Source: Klebsormidium nitens (taxonomy: Eukaryota > Streptophyta > Klebsormidiophyceae > Klebsormidiales > Klebsormidiaceae). Taken from it: DNA of 64,000 nt. Under the pieces are notes generated by a model, which did no database searches, was not told the origin of the DNA, and was given only the letters and a program-made list of their open reading frames with translations. This document shows, one piece after another, positions 33,301 through 45,300 of this stretch. Location: the NCBI GenBank assembly GCA_000708835.1, contig DF237054.1, forward strand, positions 124,001 through 188,000, read 5' to 3'. The position numbers and the translations under genes were made by a program. Position 1 is the stretch's first letter, and every line of letters begins with the position of its first letter.

Positions 33301-36300
33301 AAGGCAAACGACTCATTCTTAGTTTCAGTATCAACTCACGTGCCGCTTGTTTTTCCGTCGCTGCCAGGTCGTTCTTCGAAGACCCAACCGCTTCGCTGGC
33401 CCCGGTCAGGATGGCAGAACGCAACAGCTCGTCGCTGTTGTTCTCCGATATTGCTTGGTCAGACGGAGCCGGAACCGGGAACGGGACCGGAACCTTCTCT
33501 GCGTCCACAGGAAGGCGGGTTTCGATGTAGCTGCTCCTCCGGACGGCTTCCTTCTGACTGTCCGCGGATGTCTGCTTCTGCAGAAAGGAGAATCAGACAA
33601 GGGGACAAATCAAACGGGTGGCAAAAAGTGAAAACTGGAATCATCTGGAAGCGGGATGTCCTATAGATTGCCCTTGCTGCAAGCTCCTCAAAGGTGTCCT
33701 GTCCTGTCGGTAATTAGTGCACAACATTGCCACAACACAAGTAATATTCAACCGTGAAACAATACCCCCTCTCCATCCCACTCGAGAGGTCTGTTTCTAT
33801 AGTCTGAGCTTCTACAGGTTCGCCTCATTACAAACCAGCACAGTATCTCGCATCGAATTGCAAGATTAAATGGTTGCCCTGAATCAATCAGCATCCTTTC
33901 AAAGAAAAGCAACGATAGAGACAATAAAGCTACTTTTACCGAGAAGCTCGAGTAGAAAAGACGAACGCATTGGGAACCTTTAACTGTTTGTAGGTAGAAA
34001 TAATTTCAGGACCTCGCTTTTCACAAGCTCACCTCCAAGCCCTGCAGCCTGGCCGCCTCCGCCATCCTGAGCGCATTCACACTCGCCCGCCTCACCGCTT
34101 TCCTCACCGCCTCCACCCCCGCTCCCCCGACAACCCCTTCAATTTCCCCCCCGGTAAATATCTGGATCTCTTCGTAGAACTGCGTGAGCGACTTTCGCGT
34201 GGCCTGCAGCTCCTCTTTCACTGCGCGCAGCTCCTCCTGATACCCCGAGCACTCGGCCGCTTTCTCCCGATAGGCTTCCGCAGTAGAGGCCTCGTCCCAC
34301 CGGATCTCGGCATCCGCCCGGGGCGACTGGCTACCATTCCCAGGGCAAGCTTCGCCCGAACAAGGCCCATCGACGTGGGTCTCTGACTGGAGCCCGTTAT
34401 GAGAGTCGGCTGGGACGGCTTTGAGTCCGTCAGCCTCTTCAGACACGTTGAAGAGTCTGCTGACGTCAGACAACACGTCAGCGTTCTCGTCTTCCGGTCC
34501 GCTTGAGTCCCCGGTTGTTGTCAGCGCCCGAAGTGCGAGGGCCTTGCCTGACGTAGGGCTGAGCACCGCCGGGTCGATCAGATCGTCACTCTTGTCCAAA
34601 ACTCCCGCTCTAGTTGCTTCACTTTCGCTCGGGTTCCGTTTCCCCTCCCCATCCCCGTCTGAACTCGCCGTCGTAAGTCCCTCCTCCACGCTGCTTGCAA
34701 AAGGCTCACAGACAACCGCCGACAGCTCCTCTGTCTCCGTTTGTGCGGCAACTATCCTCTTCTTGCGACCCTCCTGCTCTTCCTCGTTCTCTTCACTAGG
34801 TCCTACGACCGCATCGCTCTCAATCGTACCTCCCAAAGGCTCTAGTTCTTCCCCCACCGGTTGTCCGAAAGAAGCGGCCAAAACCAAGCCCCGGACGTCC
34901 GCCAGCTCCGCCTCCAGCGTCCGGAGCTTCTCCTCCTTCCCGGCGCACTCCACCGACCGGGCCTCCAGTCGCGCGGAGACCTCTTCAAACGCTTGCCCCG
35001 ACACCCTTCGCCCTTCTACCGGGCACTCACCTTCCGCTTCGTGCGCAAACGCGTCTGCCAGAGTCTGTCTCGCCCTCACCAACTCTCCTCTCACGGCTTC
35101 CAATTTCGAATCGAGCGCATTCGCCTCCGCGGTCTTCTGCTCGAGGGCGGCAGAATTGCTCTCGTATTCCGCCCGGTTTACAGAGCTCCGACCACTTTCT
35201 CCGCCAGAGGTCTCTTCCAAAGAGTCTCTGCACGAATTACCGACTTCTTCCGTAACCTCTTCCAATTCCGTTCGCAGAGACCGGAGCTTCTCCCCTTTCC
35301 TGGCACATTCCGCCGACCGGACTTCCAACCGCGCGGAAAGCTCCCCAAACTCTTCCACCGACACCCCTTTCTCCCCCGGTATCTCACCTTCAGCCCGCAT
35401 GGCAAATCCATCCGCCATGGCGCTTCTCGCCGCCAGAAGCTCCTCCCTCGCAACCATTATTCGTTTGTCAAGCTCACTCTCTTCTCGCACCTTGTTGTGG
35501 AAACCGGCGGACAGCGCTTCGAACTCCTCCGCAGGGATAAAGTGTCGCCCGTCATCATCCCCGGCGAATCTCACCGACACTTCACTGGCCGTACCCGCGT
35601 CTGCTTTTCTCGCTTCTTCTAGTTCCTCTCGAAGCGCCCGTAGCTGGCCGGCCTTCCGGGCACACTCTACCGAGCGCTCCTCCAACCGAATTGGCATCAG
35701 CTCGTCGTCTCCCGCATCCACACCTTTATCTGATTCTCTTTCTCCCTCCGACTGGATTTCACGCATTCTCTCGCGTTGCTTTTCGGTACATGCTTCTTTT
35801 GCGTGTGACAGCTGCTCTCTTACAGTGACCAACTGCACCTCCAACTCGTTCTCCTCCCGTTCCCTTGTCTCGCAAAGCTCTGACAGCCGTTCGATCTCTC
35901 CAGCAGAAGCACTTTTCCGTTCCTCCCTCTCATCAGGCGCCACTGGCATCGACGCCAGCGTGATGTCAGCTAGCTCCTCCCGCAGCGCGCGCAGCATCCC
36001 CCTCTTCCGCGCGCACTCGAGCGCAGCCGCGGCCGACCGACCGGCCAAACCCTCGGCCTCATCCCGCGTCCCTCCCGCTTCCACGTGGCACTCAAATCTC
36101 GCCGCGAGCACCGCGCGCGCGCTCAACAGCTCCTCCTGGGCTGCTCCGAGCCTTCCGTCCAGATTTCCCGCCTCTAGTTCCTTCTGCTCGACAGCCGCCG
36201 AGAGCCGCTCCCATTCCGTTCCGCTTCCGTTCGCTGCTCCAGACTCCGGTCCCCGGACGGAATCCTCGGCCACTCCCTCGCTCAACGCCTGGACTTCTTC

Positions 36301-39300
36301 CAGCTCCCGGTGGATCGACACGATCTTCCGTTCCTTCCGTTCACAAGCTTGTGTCACCTCCGCCAACTGCGTCGCCAGGGTTTCAATCTCGCCGTCCAAA
36401 ACCCCCAAACCTCCGCCGATGCCGGCCGCGGCAAACCCGTCGGCAAGCGCGGTCCTTGCCTGGGTTAGTGCTTCGGTGGCGTCCATCAACGCTCCCTCGA
36501 GAAGCTCGTGCTGCTGACGTTTTTCCTCGACGTCTGACGAGAGCCTCGCAACTTCCTCCGAGTCTAGTGCAGGCGTGGTCTCGTCTTCCTTCATTGTATG
36601 CAAAGGCGATTTCCTTCCAGAGCCCAGATCTGCCAAGTCTTCCCGGATCGCGCGCAGCTGCCCCCTCTTCCTCGCGCACTCCGCGACCAGGGCCTCCAGC
36701 TGCCCGGTCAAATCCCGCGCGGTCTCGGACACGCCCGGCGCACTTTCGGACCCCAATCTCTGGGCGCCCGTTTCGCACTCGCCTGCGAAGCTCTCAGCGA
36801 GCGCGTCCCTAGCTGCCAGCAGCTCATCTCTCGCAGCCCCCAGAGCCACGTCAAGACTGTAGTCATCCATTACCATCATCTGGTAAGCCGCCAAAAGCTG
36901 CTCCAAATGGGGCGCCCCTGCCTCTCCCTCTGCCATTGAGCCTTCCTTAGCAAGCAAAGTCTCCGCGACGAAACTCTTGACTCCCGCCAACTCCTCACGC
37001 AACGCCGAAAGCGTCTCCTCCTTTCGCGTTGACGCTGCCCGCAGGATCTCGAGTCTCTCCAGCACGTTAGCCTCGTTGACGCCGGCGTGCTCCACTGCCG
37101 CGCCCCCGTCTGCCGACGTCTTCGCTAGAGCAGCCCTCGCCTGTTGTGCTACCCGAATCTCTCCGTCCAACTGCTCTTGCTTCCGCAGTTCCTCCACCTC
37201 TGCGAGTCTCTCAATCTCAACCGCAGTGGCACCTTTTCCTCCCCCCTCTTCCGAGACGTTTCTGTTGAGTTCACCATTGCTCTCCGTCCGCACATGGTCT
37301 AGCTCCTGACCAAGCTCTCCCTCCTCGTTCAAGTCTTCTTTTCTGGTCGTTGCCGTGAACATCAAACCCTTCTCCACCGCTAAGATCTCTTCTGCCTTCG
37401 ACACTTCCTCAACGGCGTTCGAAAGGAGTCCAACGGCGTCCGTCCTCCGGTCTACGGCGTCCGCATTCCATCCGCTGGCGTCCGAGATCCGCTCACTGGC
37501 GCTCCGTCCGCGGGCGTCCGAAAGGCGCCCAACCTGGAAGGGCCGCGTCCGCAGCAGCTCCTCATTCTGTTCCTTCAGGCACCGCAGCTTCCCGGCGGCC
37601 TGCCACAGCGCCACCTGTCTTCCCTCCTCCTCCAAAGCACTCGCGCGCCGCTCGCGCACTTTACCGTCGATTTGCGCGTCCCCGCGTGGCTCCGACTCCT
37701 CCTTCCCATCTACTTGCACGCCGCTTCTTGCAGCGACTTCTCCATTAGCCTCTCTTTTCTGAGCCTTAGCTTCTCTCAGTCTGACCACTAACCCAGCCGC
37801 CTCTGGCAGAACAATTCCCTTAACCCGCAGGTCAACTTGATCCACCAGCCCCTCCGCCTCCAGTTCACGCGCGCGCCGCAGTGCCGCGTCTCTCTCTCGC
37901 TCTAGCTGATCAATCCGCAGCAGCAAACTTTCCGTTCCGGTCGGGCCCTGTTCCGCTGCCGATTTGTCGCCTTCCGCATTTCTCCTCGCCGGAGTTGGCG
38001 TCGTGAGATCCTCACCGTCTGCCACCAACTCTATCCTGCCAGTCTCTAGCCTTTCTGCTGCCAAGCTTCCGCTTTCCGCTTCCGCTTCCGCTTCCGCCTC
38101 CGCTTCCACGGACGGAACCACACTGTTCAGGGCGTCTGGGCACTCTCCAACACTCCACTTCACGTGGTAGACGCTGTTTTCCTCCGCCCCGTCAGAAGTG
38201 CCCGTCTCCCCAGCAATGCTTTTATCCTGCGGAGGAGAGCTCTCGACATAGTCCGAAATTGGGGCGTCGGGAGCTTCTCCCACGCTCCACTTCACAAGGT
38301 ACACTCCGTTCTCCACGATCTCGTTAGGGTCGGCCGCCTGTCCTGTGACGGTCTGGTCCTCCGGGGAAGAAGTCTCAATGTTCACCGGGAAAGTTCCCTC
38401 CTCGCTTCGGCCCCCTCCCACAAAGTCTGCCACCAGAAAGTCGACCTCCAGAGACGCAGCACGCGACAGCTGTTCCTGGTTTGCGTCCTCTGCTTGCGTT
38501 TCCTCTGTTTGCTGTTGCTCTTCAGCGTCTGACTTTCTATCAACCGGTTCCTCTTCCCCGACCATTCCCCTTCCGCTGTGCAGCTCTGCTTCCGCCGGAC
38601 CGCTCCCGGTTTCTTCTGCCCCGGTTGCCTTTCTTAGAAAAGCATCCTCCAGCTTCACTGACGTGGCCACTAGCTGCTCCTCCTTCCGCTGCAGAAGCGC
38701 CTCCAGCCGAGCCAGTTCCGCCGCCATCCGTTCCGCTTCCGCTGCCATTCGTTCCGTTTCCGCTCGCAGCTCCGCACCCTCGTGCGCCCCCTGCTGGCTT
38801 TCTTCCAGAAGGGCCCTCAGCGCGGCCACCTCTTCCCCTCGGGAAAAGCACAACCTCTCTAGTTCGCGTAACCGGGCTGATTCACACTCGGGCTCTGCCC
38901 TCTTGTTGGCTTGGTGTAAATACACCGCGTCTGTCATCGACTGCGAACGCTTGGGCAACTCCAGCGGACTGAATAACTCGCCCTCAATCCCGAACAGCGG
39001 GTTCAACCGGGGAGTCGCCCCGAAGGCCCATTCCTGGGCTGTTGGCATACTCACCGAGAGCGACTTCCGGCGACCTTCCAATGCCCTTTCGGGCAGTTCA
39101 TCGGCACCGCCGGTCGCCAGATCAACCGGCCGGGGTCCTTCCTCGGTCACAAGCTGCCCATTTCCGCTTGGCAGAAAGAGCGAATCTTCGACCGGTTCAT
39201 ATTGCACGGTGAAGCACTCGCTGATGCGCTCCGACGGCGGCTGGCCGCCCTCGCCCACGAGCCACCCCTCCGCGTCTTCGGACGTCCGCACGAGCGAAGA

Positions 39301-42300
39301 TTTGGACAGGCTGCGAGCCACGCCGGCGTCCGCATCGTGCGCCAAGGCGTCCGAACCGTGCGCCAAAGCATCCGCAGGTTCAGCGGAAGCGTCCGGACCG
39401 CGTGCCAGGACGTCCGGAAGACGCGGCAGAGCGACCGAACCACTCGCGGAAGCGTCCGAAGTGCGCGCCAGAGGGTTTGAAACGCGCCCCAGGACGTCCG
39501 CATCGCGCGCCAGAGCTTCCGCGACGCTGGAAGCCTCCGAGCGGATGACCGCCGAGTCGAAGCGCGGCCGGCCCTCCCCGAAACCCCCGCTAAACCCTCC
39601 GTCCCTTGGGCTTTCATACAGAGGGTTTTGGACCCCCACCGTCTCAAAGTCTGGCCGCGCAACAGCGGCAGTGGCCAGCCGCTCTGTCTCGTTCTTCAGC
39701 TCCTCGAGCTGTGCGCGCGCAAACGCGAGCTCGTCCTGAAGTGCGCCGCGCGCGCCGCGCTCCTCCGCGAGCTGCGCGCGCAGCTCCGCGACCTCGAGCT
39801 CCAGGGAGAAGCGCCCGGCGGCCAAACCCTGCAAACCCTGAACTTCCGCGGCCAGCTGCGCCGACGCGGCCTGCGACAACTGGAGTGCGACCAGGGACGC
39901 CTCGAGCTGCGCTCGCAGAGTTCTGACCTCTACTTGGAGCCGGGTAATGGCACCGGAATCCGCCGGAACCGTCGACCCCGGCAGAGCAGCTGCTATTGAC
40001 GGAACGGGGCCGAGGTCTTCGGGGTTCGAGACAGGAAGACTTTCCATTACAGCAGCGTCGGTACATGGAGGAAGTGACTGATCGTATTTCGGTTCCGCTG
40101 GGATAAGCGTTGCCTGTGCACCGATGCCGTCGACGTTCTTGATGAGCTCTGCACGAAGTTTCAGGAAAGGTCAGATTATAATACTAAAAACCGAGTCCCA
40201 GGGTTGTTCGACGAGGCTGACTCCTCAAGGCTTAGCTTATAAGATGTAGAATCGGTAAGTCGCTGTAAGTGTGTTGAATCACCAGAAAACTCTTCCTGGA
40301 GTTAGGACAGAAAGAGAAGTGAGGTCGAGCTTGACTACTCATCAATCTTATCTAATCAATCCGCTTTAAGAGTACTCTTGTACCCTCAGAAAACGTTCGG
40401 TCGAGTGCTGCTTTATGTGCTGCGCAGTTGCATCAACAAACAACAGCGTGGGCGCAATCGACAACTTGACATCCAGATTTCTGCAGGTTCTCTTTCAGAG
40501 CTTCCAACCTGTAAGCAAATTGACTGTACCTCCCTCGTAGCATAGTCGTCCCCTAAAGCAAAAGACCTGACGCGTCTTTGAAGCGAGTTGGACCGGCGAT
40601 ATTTGGCATGTTTGCGGACGGCGCTCTTGAATCTTCATGAGAGATGAGCATAAAGAACAAAAAGAAAAGCGTGGAATAGGAATCAGGACTGCTTGAAAAC
40701 GGACGTCAAGTGCAGGTCGACAGACGAAATCCTCGAAGTTGCAAGGATACCACACTCGAACGCTTGATGGTCCACTAACTTCGGTATGATCGGCACTACC
40801 CCGACTCACCTTCTGCTTCTCGTGGCGGATCACGAAGCTTTTCCTCAGCCGCGGCGTCCCGAGCTTCCTGCTGGTTTGCATCCCTAAGCTCCCCCTCCAG
40901 GTCCCTTATTACTCCCTTAAGCTCCTCGTTCTCCGCTCTAGTTCCCCGCAGCAGCGCCAGCTCATCCTCCAAAGCTTCGAGCCCCACGTCCGCCCCGCCC
41001 TGCCACGTGGCAGCCAGCCGCGCGTTCTCCTCGCGCGCACCGCGCACCACGCGCTCCAGCTCCTTGACCTTCTCCTCCAAACCCTGAACCCCGGGGTCGG
41101 CGTCTCGCGGCCGCGTGTCGGTCTGCTCCACGACGTCCGAAGTCATCGGGCGCTCGCGCTCCTCTTCGCGCTCGCGCGAACGCGCGGCCTCGCTCCTCAG
41201 AAGCGTCACCTCCGCCTGCAGCGCCTCAAAGCCCTCGTGCTCCGCCACGTGGCACTCCGCGCGCAGAACGCCCTCCCTGTGCGCGCGCTCGACCTCGTCT
41301 GCCAGCGCCTCGCTCTCCGCGACTTTCTCCTGCAGCCGCTGCAGTTCGTCGCGCAGCGCCTCCAGCTCGCGCGCGCGCCCGGGGGTTGAGACCCTGGAGG
41401 CGGAAACGGAACCGCCGCCGGAACAAGAACGGGAGTGCGAACGCGAAATGGGTGTTTCGACCCAGACCCGGCCCACATCCGAAAGCCCAGAGAGGCCCCG
41501 GGTGTCATTTTGAACCTCTGCCTTTTCAGCGGAGATCAGAATCTCGGACCCGGGGTTTAAGCCGCGGATTTTAGCCCCCAGCTGCTCCTCCAGCTCGGAG
41601 ACGCGCGCGGCGAGCGCGACGTTCAGGGCGGCCGCGGCCGCCAGGGCCGCGTCCTTCTCCATCTCCAGGACCGGGCCTTCCCGTTTCGCCAGCGCGCTGT
41701 CAAACTGCTCTACAAGGTTGCGCTTCGCTTTAGCGCCCGATGCTGACGCGAGCCCGACCTCTGTGCCGCTGCTTTCGCTGGTGATGACGTCCTTCTCCAA
41801 CGTCTGCGGGCTTTCAGTTGCCACGTCAGCAACCTCTGAACGCTCTGTGTCTGTATCCGGATCCTCAAAGTCGATTTCGTCGGGTTTTGTTGTTAGTGCA
41901 GACGCGTCCGGTGGGCTGAAAGTCGTGTCCGTTTCCGCTTGGTAGGTGTCCGTCGTCGCTTGCAGGGGAGTCCTCGGCGGACTTATAAGGACGGGAAGCG
42001 AGAGCAGTGGAACTTCAGAGGTCTGATGGAGCGGTTCCAAGCCTCCGTCCGAAAGTAGGCCCCGCAAGTTCTCGCCGAAGACGTCCTCTTCGGTGCGGCA
42101 ACAGGGAAAGCGAGAGTGCTGTCAGCATCGAACATGATAGTTTAAGCGAGTGACAGGTTTTTTGAGATGAGCTGTTCATGCCTTTAATCCGTCACTGAAC
42201 AGAAGTGGAAGAGCCGGGTCGTTTAGGTGGAAGCTGGCCTGTAGCCTCTTCGTCACGTGTGTGCTACTCGGGCTTTTGGGGCTTGTTTTGTGATCCCTTG

Positions 42301-45300
42301 AATCATTCCACTCATGCAGTTCATTAACGTCGTGATTAGTAAGTTCAAAGTTTGTTCATTCTGGCTCAAAACCTGGTGAGTTCGAAATTTGGCAAGACGA
42401 AAGGCTCAAGACGAGAGAATCAGACTCGTCATACAGAATTTTTGGATTGTAAACCACATCCTCGAATTCAATGTCCATCTACTTTGTTGACAAGCGTATC
42501 GTGAGACGCTTGCAATCGTGAAGATTCACTTCTTCCACATTGAGAGGACACAAAGAACACATGCATGACTTCTGAACACCCAGATTGGAGACAAAACGAT
42601 TTACCTTGGTGAAGCTTTTTCCACTGAGCCAGAGACACGCCTGCCGCTCCACACCGGCGACCCAAAGTCGCGTATGTCGCCTCCCGAGCTCAGCGTTATC
42701 TCAACTTGGTCGCCCTCATCCTTTCCCCCGGTTTCTTGCGCGAGCGGGCCAACAAACTCCACTTCCCCGGGCGCCCTTGCCTCCAACTCCGAGGACAGTG
42801 CCGAATCCCAAGCCGCCACGTGTCCGGTTGCTCGCCCGGCGCTCCTCGCAGGCGCATCCAACGAGTCCATGTGGATGAGCTTCCCGCTCGACAGCAGCCG
42901 GTTGCCTCCCCCCGACAAAACGAAGCCCAGCTGCCCGTTCACCAAATCGTGGAAGTTGGGGGATCCCTCTGCGGCCGGGGGGGTGGAACCTAGACTGGGG
43001 GAGCTCTGGGCGCTGTCAATGCCCAGCGCCTCCAGAAGGGCCCGTGCCCCGGGCTCATCTACTGGAGAGTCCTGTCCTTTGTAACCGGAACCGGTATTCC
43101 CAGTAAAAGTTGGAGGTTGCGAATCCGCTGGTGATCCATCCTGGGGAATGGCGTCACTCAAGTTAAGCCCAATCGCTAAGGGACTCAAACCGCTCCCCAT
43201 CGAGCTGGCGCTCCTCTCTCCTTTCCCGGGGGGTACACCAGTCGCCGTAACAGGCCCAACCTTCTCCGTTTCCACACCCCCCGAGAAGCTCTTCCCGGCA
43301 CCGGCCAGCTTCTCGGTCATAAGGACAGCTTCCCTCAACTGGGCCTCCTTCTCGTAGAGAGACCGCTTCAGCCCCAGAACTCTCTCTTCCAGTTCGCCCG
43401 CCCGAATGCTGGCCTTCCGCCATCCGGCTTCCATCCTCTCCGCGTCCGCCTGCGCGAGCTCGCACGCGCGCTCTAGCTCCTCCACGCGTGCCTCCACTTC
43501 CGTCCGCTGGAGCTCCGCTCTCATTGCGCTCTCGTTCCGCCCCGCCTTCGCCTGGGTTTGCTCCAACTCGTGCAACGCCGCCTGCATTTGCACGTCTACA
43601 GTCTCCAGCGCTTCTTTCAGGCGCTCATTTTCTGACAGGAGCCCCTCCATTTCGCTGTCAAACCGCTGCTTTTGCTCCTCAAGCCCCGCATATAGAGTGG
43701 CCTTTTCGAGCTCAAGTCCGTCTACCTGCTCTGCAAAAGTTGCCCTTTCTGCCTCGAGGTCTGCCCTCAGCCGCTCCTCTCCAAACAGAAGAACCTCCGT
43801 CTCGCCCACGAAGCGCGCTCTCTCCTCTTCAACTATCTTCTGCAAAGCCTCAATTTCGCCGGCAGACTTCGCTCTTTCTTCCGCAATACTATTCAGCAAC
43901 GCCTCCTTCTCGACAGACAAACCTTCCAACTCAGCCACACAACGCGCAATTTTCTCTTGCAGCCGCGCATTCTCGAGCTTTGTCTCCGCGAGTTCGCTCT
44001 CAAACCACGCTGTGTCCCTGTCATTGGAATCCCTCAGCCGTTCGTTCTCGAGCGACACCCGCCTCACCTCCTCTCCCAACCGCTCGCTTTCCCCTTCCAA
44101 AGACCTTCTCAGACGCTCTTCTTCGACTTGCAGAGTCTCCATCTTATCCGCAAACCGCTCCCTCTCTTCCTCAACCGCGTCTACCAGCCGGTCTTTGTCA
44201 CTCGTCAGGTTGTCCAACTTCGCCAACAGTGCCGCGTTCTCTCCTTCCAGAAGCGCCGCACGTTCTTCCGCCGCGTCACGGGCCGTCAGAAGCTCCCGCT
44301 CGGTGCGCGCTTCAGCCTCCTCGTCACGTGCCACATGCAAGGCTCCCTGGCCGGGGAGTGCGCCTTGCGCCTCAGCAATGTCGTCTTGGCTCTTCTCTGC
44401 AACTCCATCTTCAGCCAACACTTTCGATCCCGCTCGGTCCGCTGCCGCCCCCTCTAAAATGCCAATCGCATACTTCTCTTCCTCAGCAAGCGAGCCTGCC
44501 AATCTACCTCCTTCTTCCGCCACCACTCTATTTCCCCTCACCTCTTCCTCCTGCCTGTCTGGCCCCGAATTTGCTCCATCACCGAAACCCTTTGCCCCTC
44601 GGCCTCCATTCCCCTGTGCCGCAATCGTACCGTCAGCCTGAGCAACGCCAGCTGGCATTCCGCATCCAGTTCCGGCTACCAAGAGCTGCTCCTGCATCGC
44701 CAAAATGAGGCCCTCCTGCTGCGCGCACGTCCGCTCCACCTCCGCAAACCGCTGCTCCGCCGCGCGCGCCGCGATCTCCAGCTCCGCCGCAATCTGCTCA
44801 AAGTCACGTGCCACCCGCTCCGCCGCCACCTCAGCATCTCTCGCCGCCACCTCAGCATCTCTCGCCGCCACCTCAGCATCCCTCGCTGCCACCTCAGCAT
44901 CCCTTGCCGTGGCAAGCTCTGCTTTCAGCGCCTCAGCGCTGTCGTTACTCTTCGCAGCAGTGGCGCGGAGGGTTTTCAGCTCTGCTAACAGGCCCGCAAT
45001 ACGCTCATCTCTTTTTGCAAGATCTAGGGCGAGCGCCGCAACTTGGCCCTCTGCCAAACCAAGGTCCGCAGATTGCGATGCAGCGTCCGCCTCCGATCGG
45101 AAGAACTCATTTGCAGTCAGAGCTAGCTTCGTTTGGAGTGCAAGCGCGTGCTCTTCTGCTGCCGCTAGGTCAGCTTTGACTCCTGCCACGTTGTCCACTT
45201 CTCCTCTGAGCGCCGCAATGTTCCCATCCTTCTCAGCGACTTCCTCTTCGAGATGCAAAAGCTGCTCCGCCCCAGCCGCAAGTTCCACTTGCATGCGCTC

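Larger units (their letters stand above)
22768..33450 (-). repeat. five copies of the exon-terminal SAIxAGAEE module
   Basis: Copies end at donors 33340, 32787, 29484, 26014 and 22768. Pattern: V/L-x-S-A-I-x-A-G-A-E-E-x-V-x-x-L-K-x-D/E-L-x-x-A-E-x-x-A-A-G. All five are followed at once by a phase-1 donor, so the module and the splice site were copied together. Confidence 0.85.

Noticed and set aside
34421-36517. 698-codon plus-strand ORF, and similar long plus ORFs at 20464-21480, 23694-24965, 38345-39739 and 43406-44641
   Set aside because: They lie antisense to the giant gene's exons, are Ser/Leu-dominated and start and stop with the minus-strand exons. Heptad codon usage rarely yields stops on the opposite strand, so these are shadows.
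40440-40500. Possible extra exon LEALKENLQ between exons 4 and 5
   Set aside because: Helix-like and preceded by TTACAG, but it does not fit phase 1 on entry and exon 4 joins exon 5 directly in phase.
41982-42110. Upstream extension of exon 4 (reading EDVFGENLRGLLSDGGLEPL)
   Set aside because: Open, but its possible acceptors do not match the phase-2 end of exon 3. The strong polypyrimidine acceptor at 41981 does.
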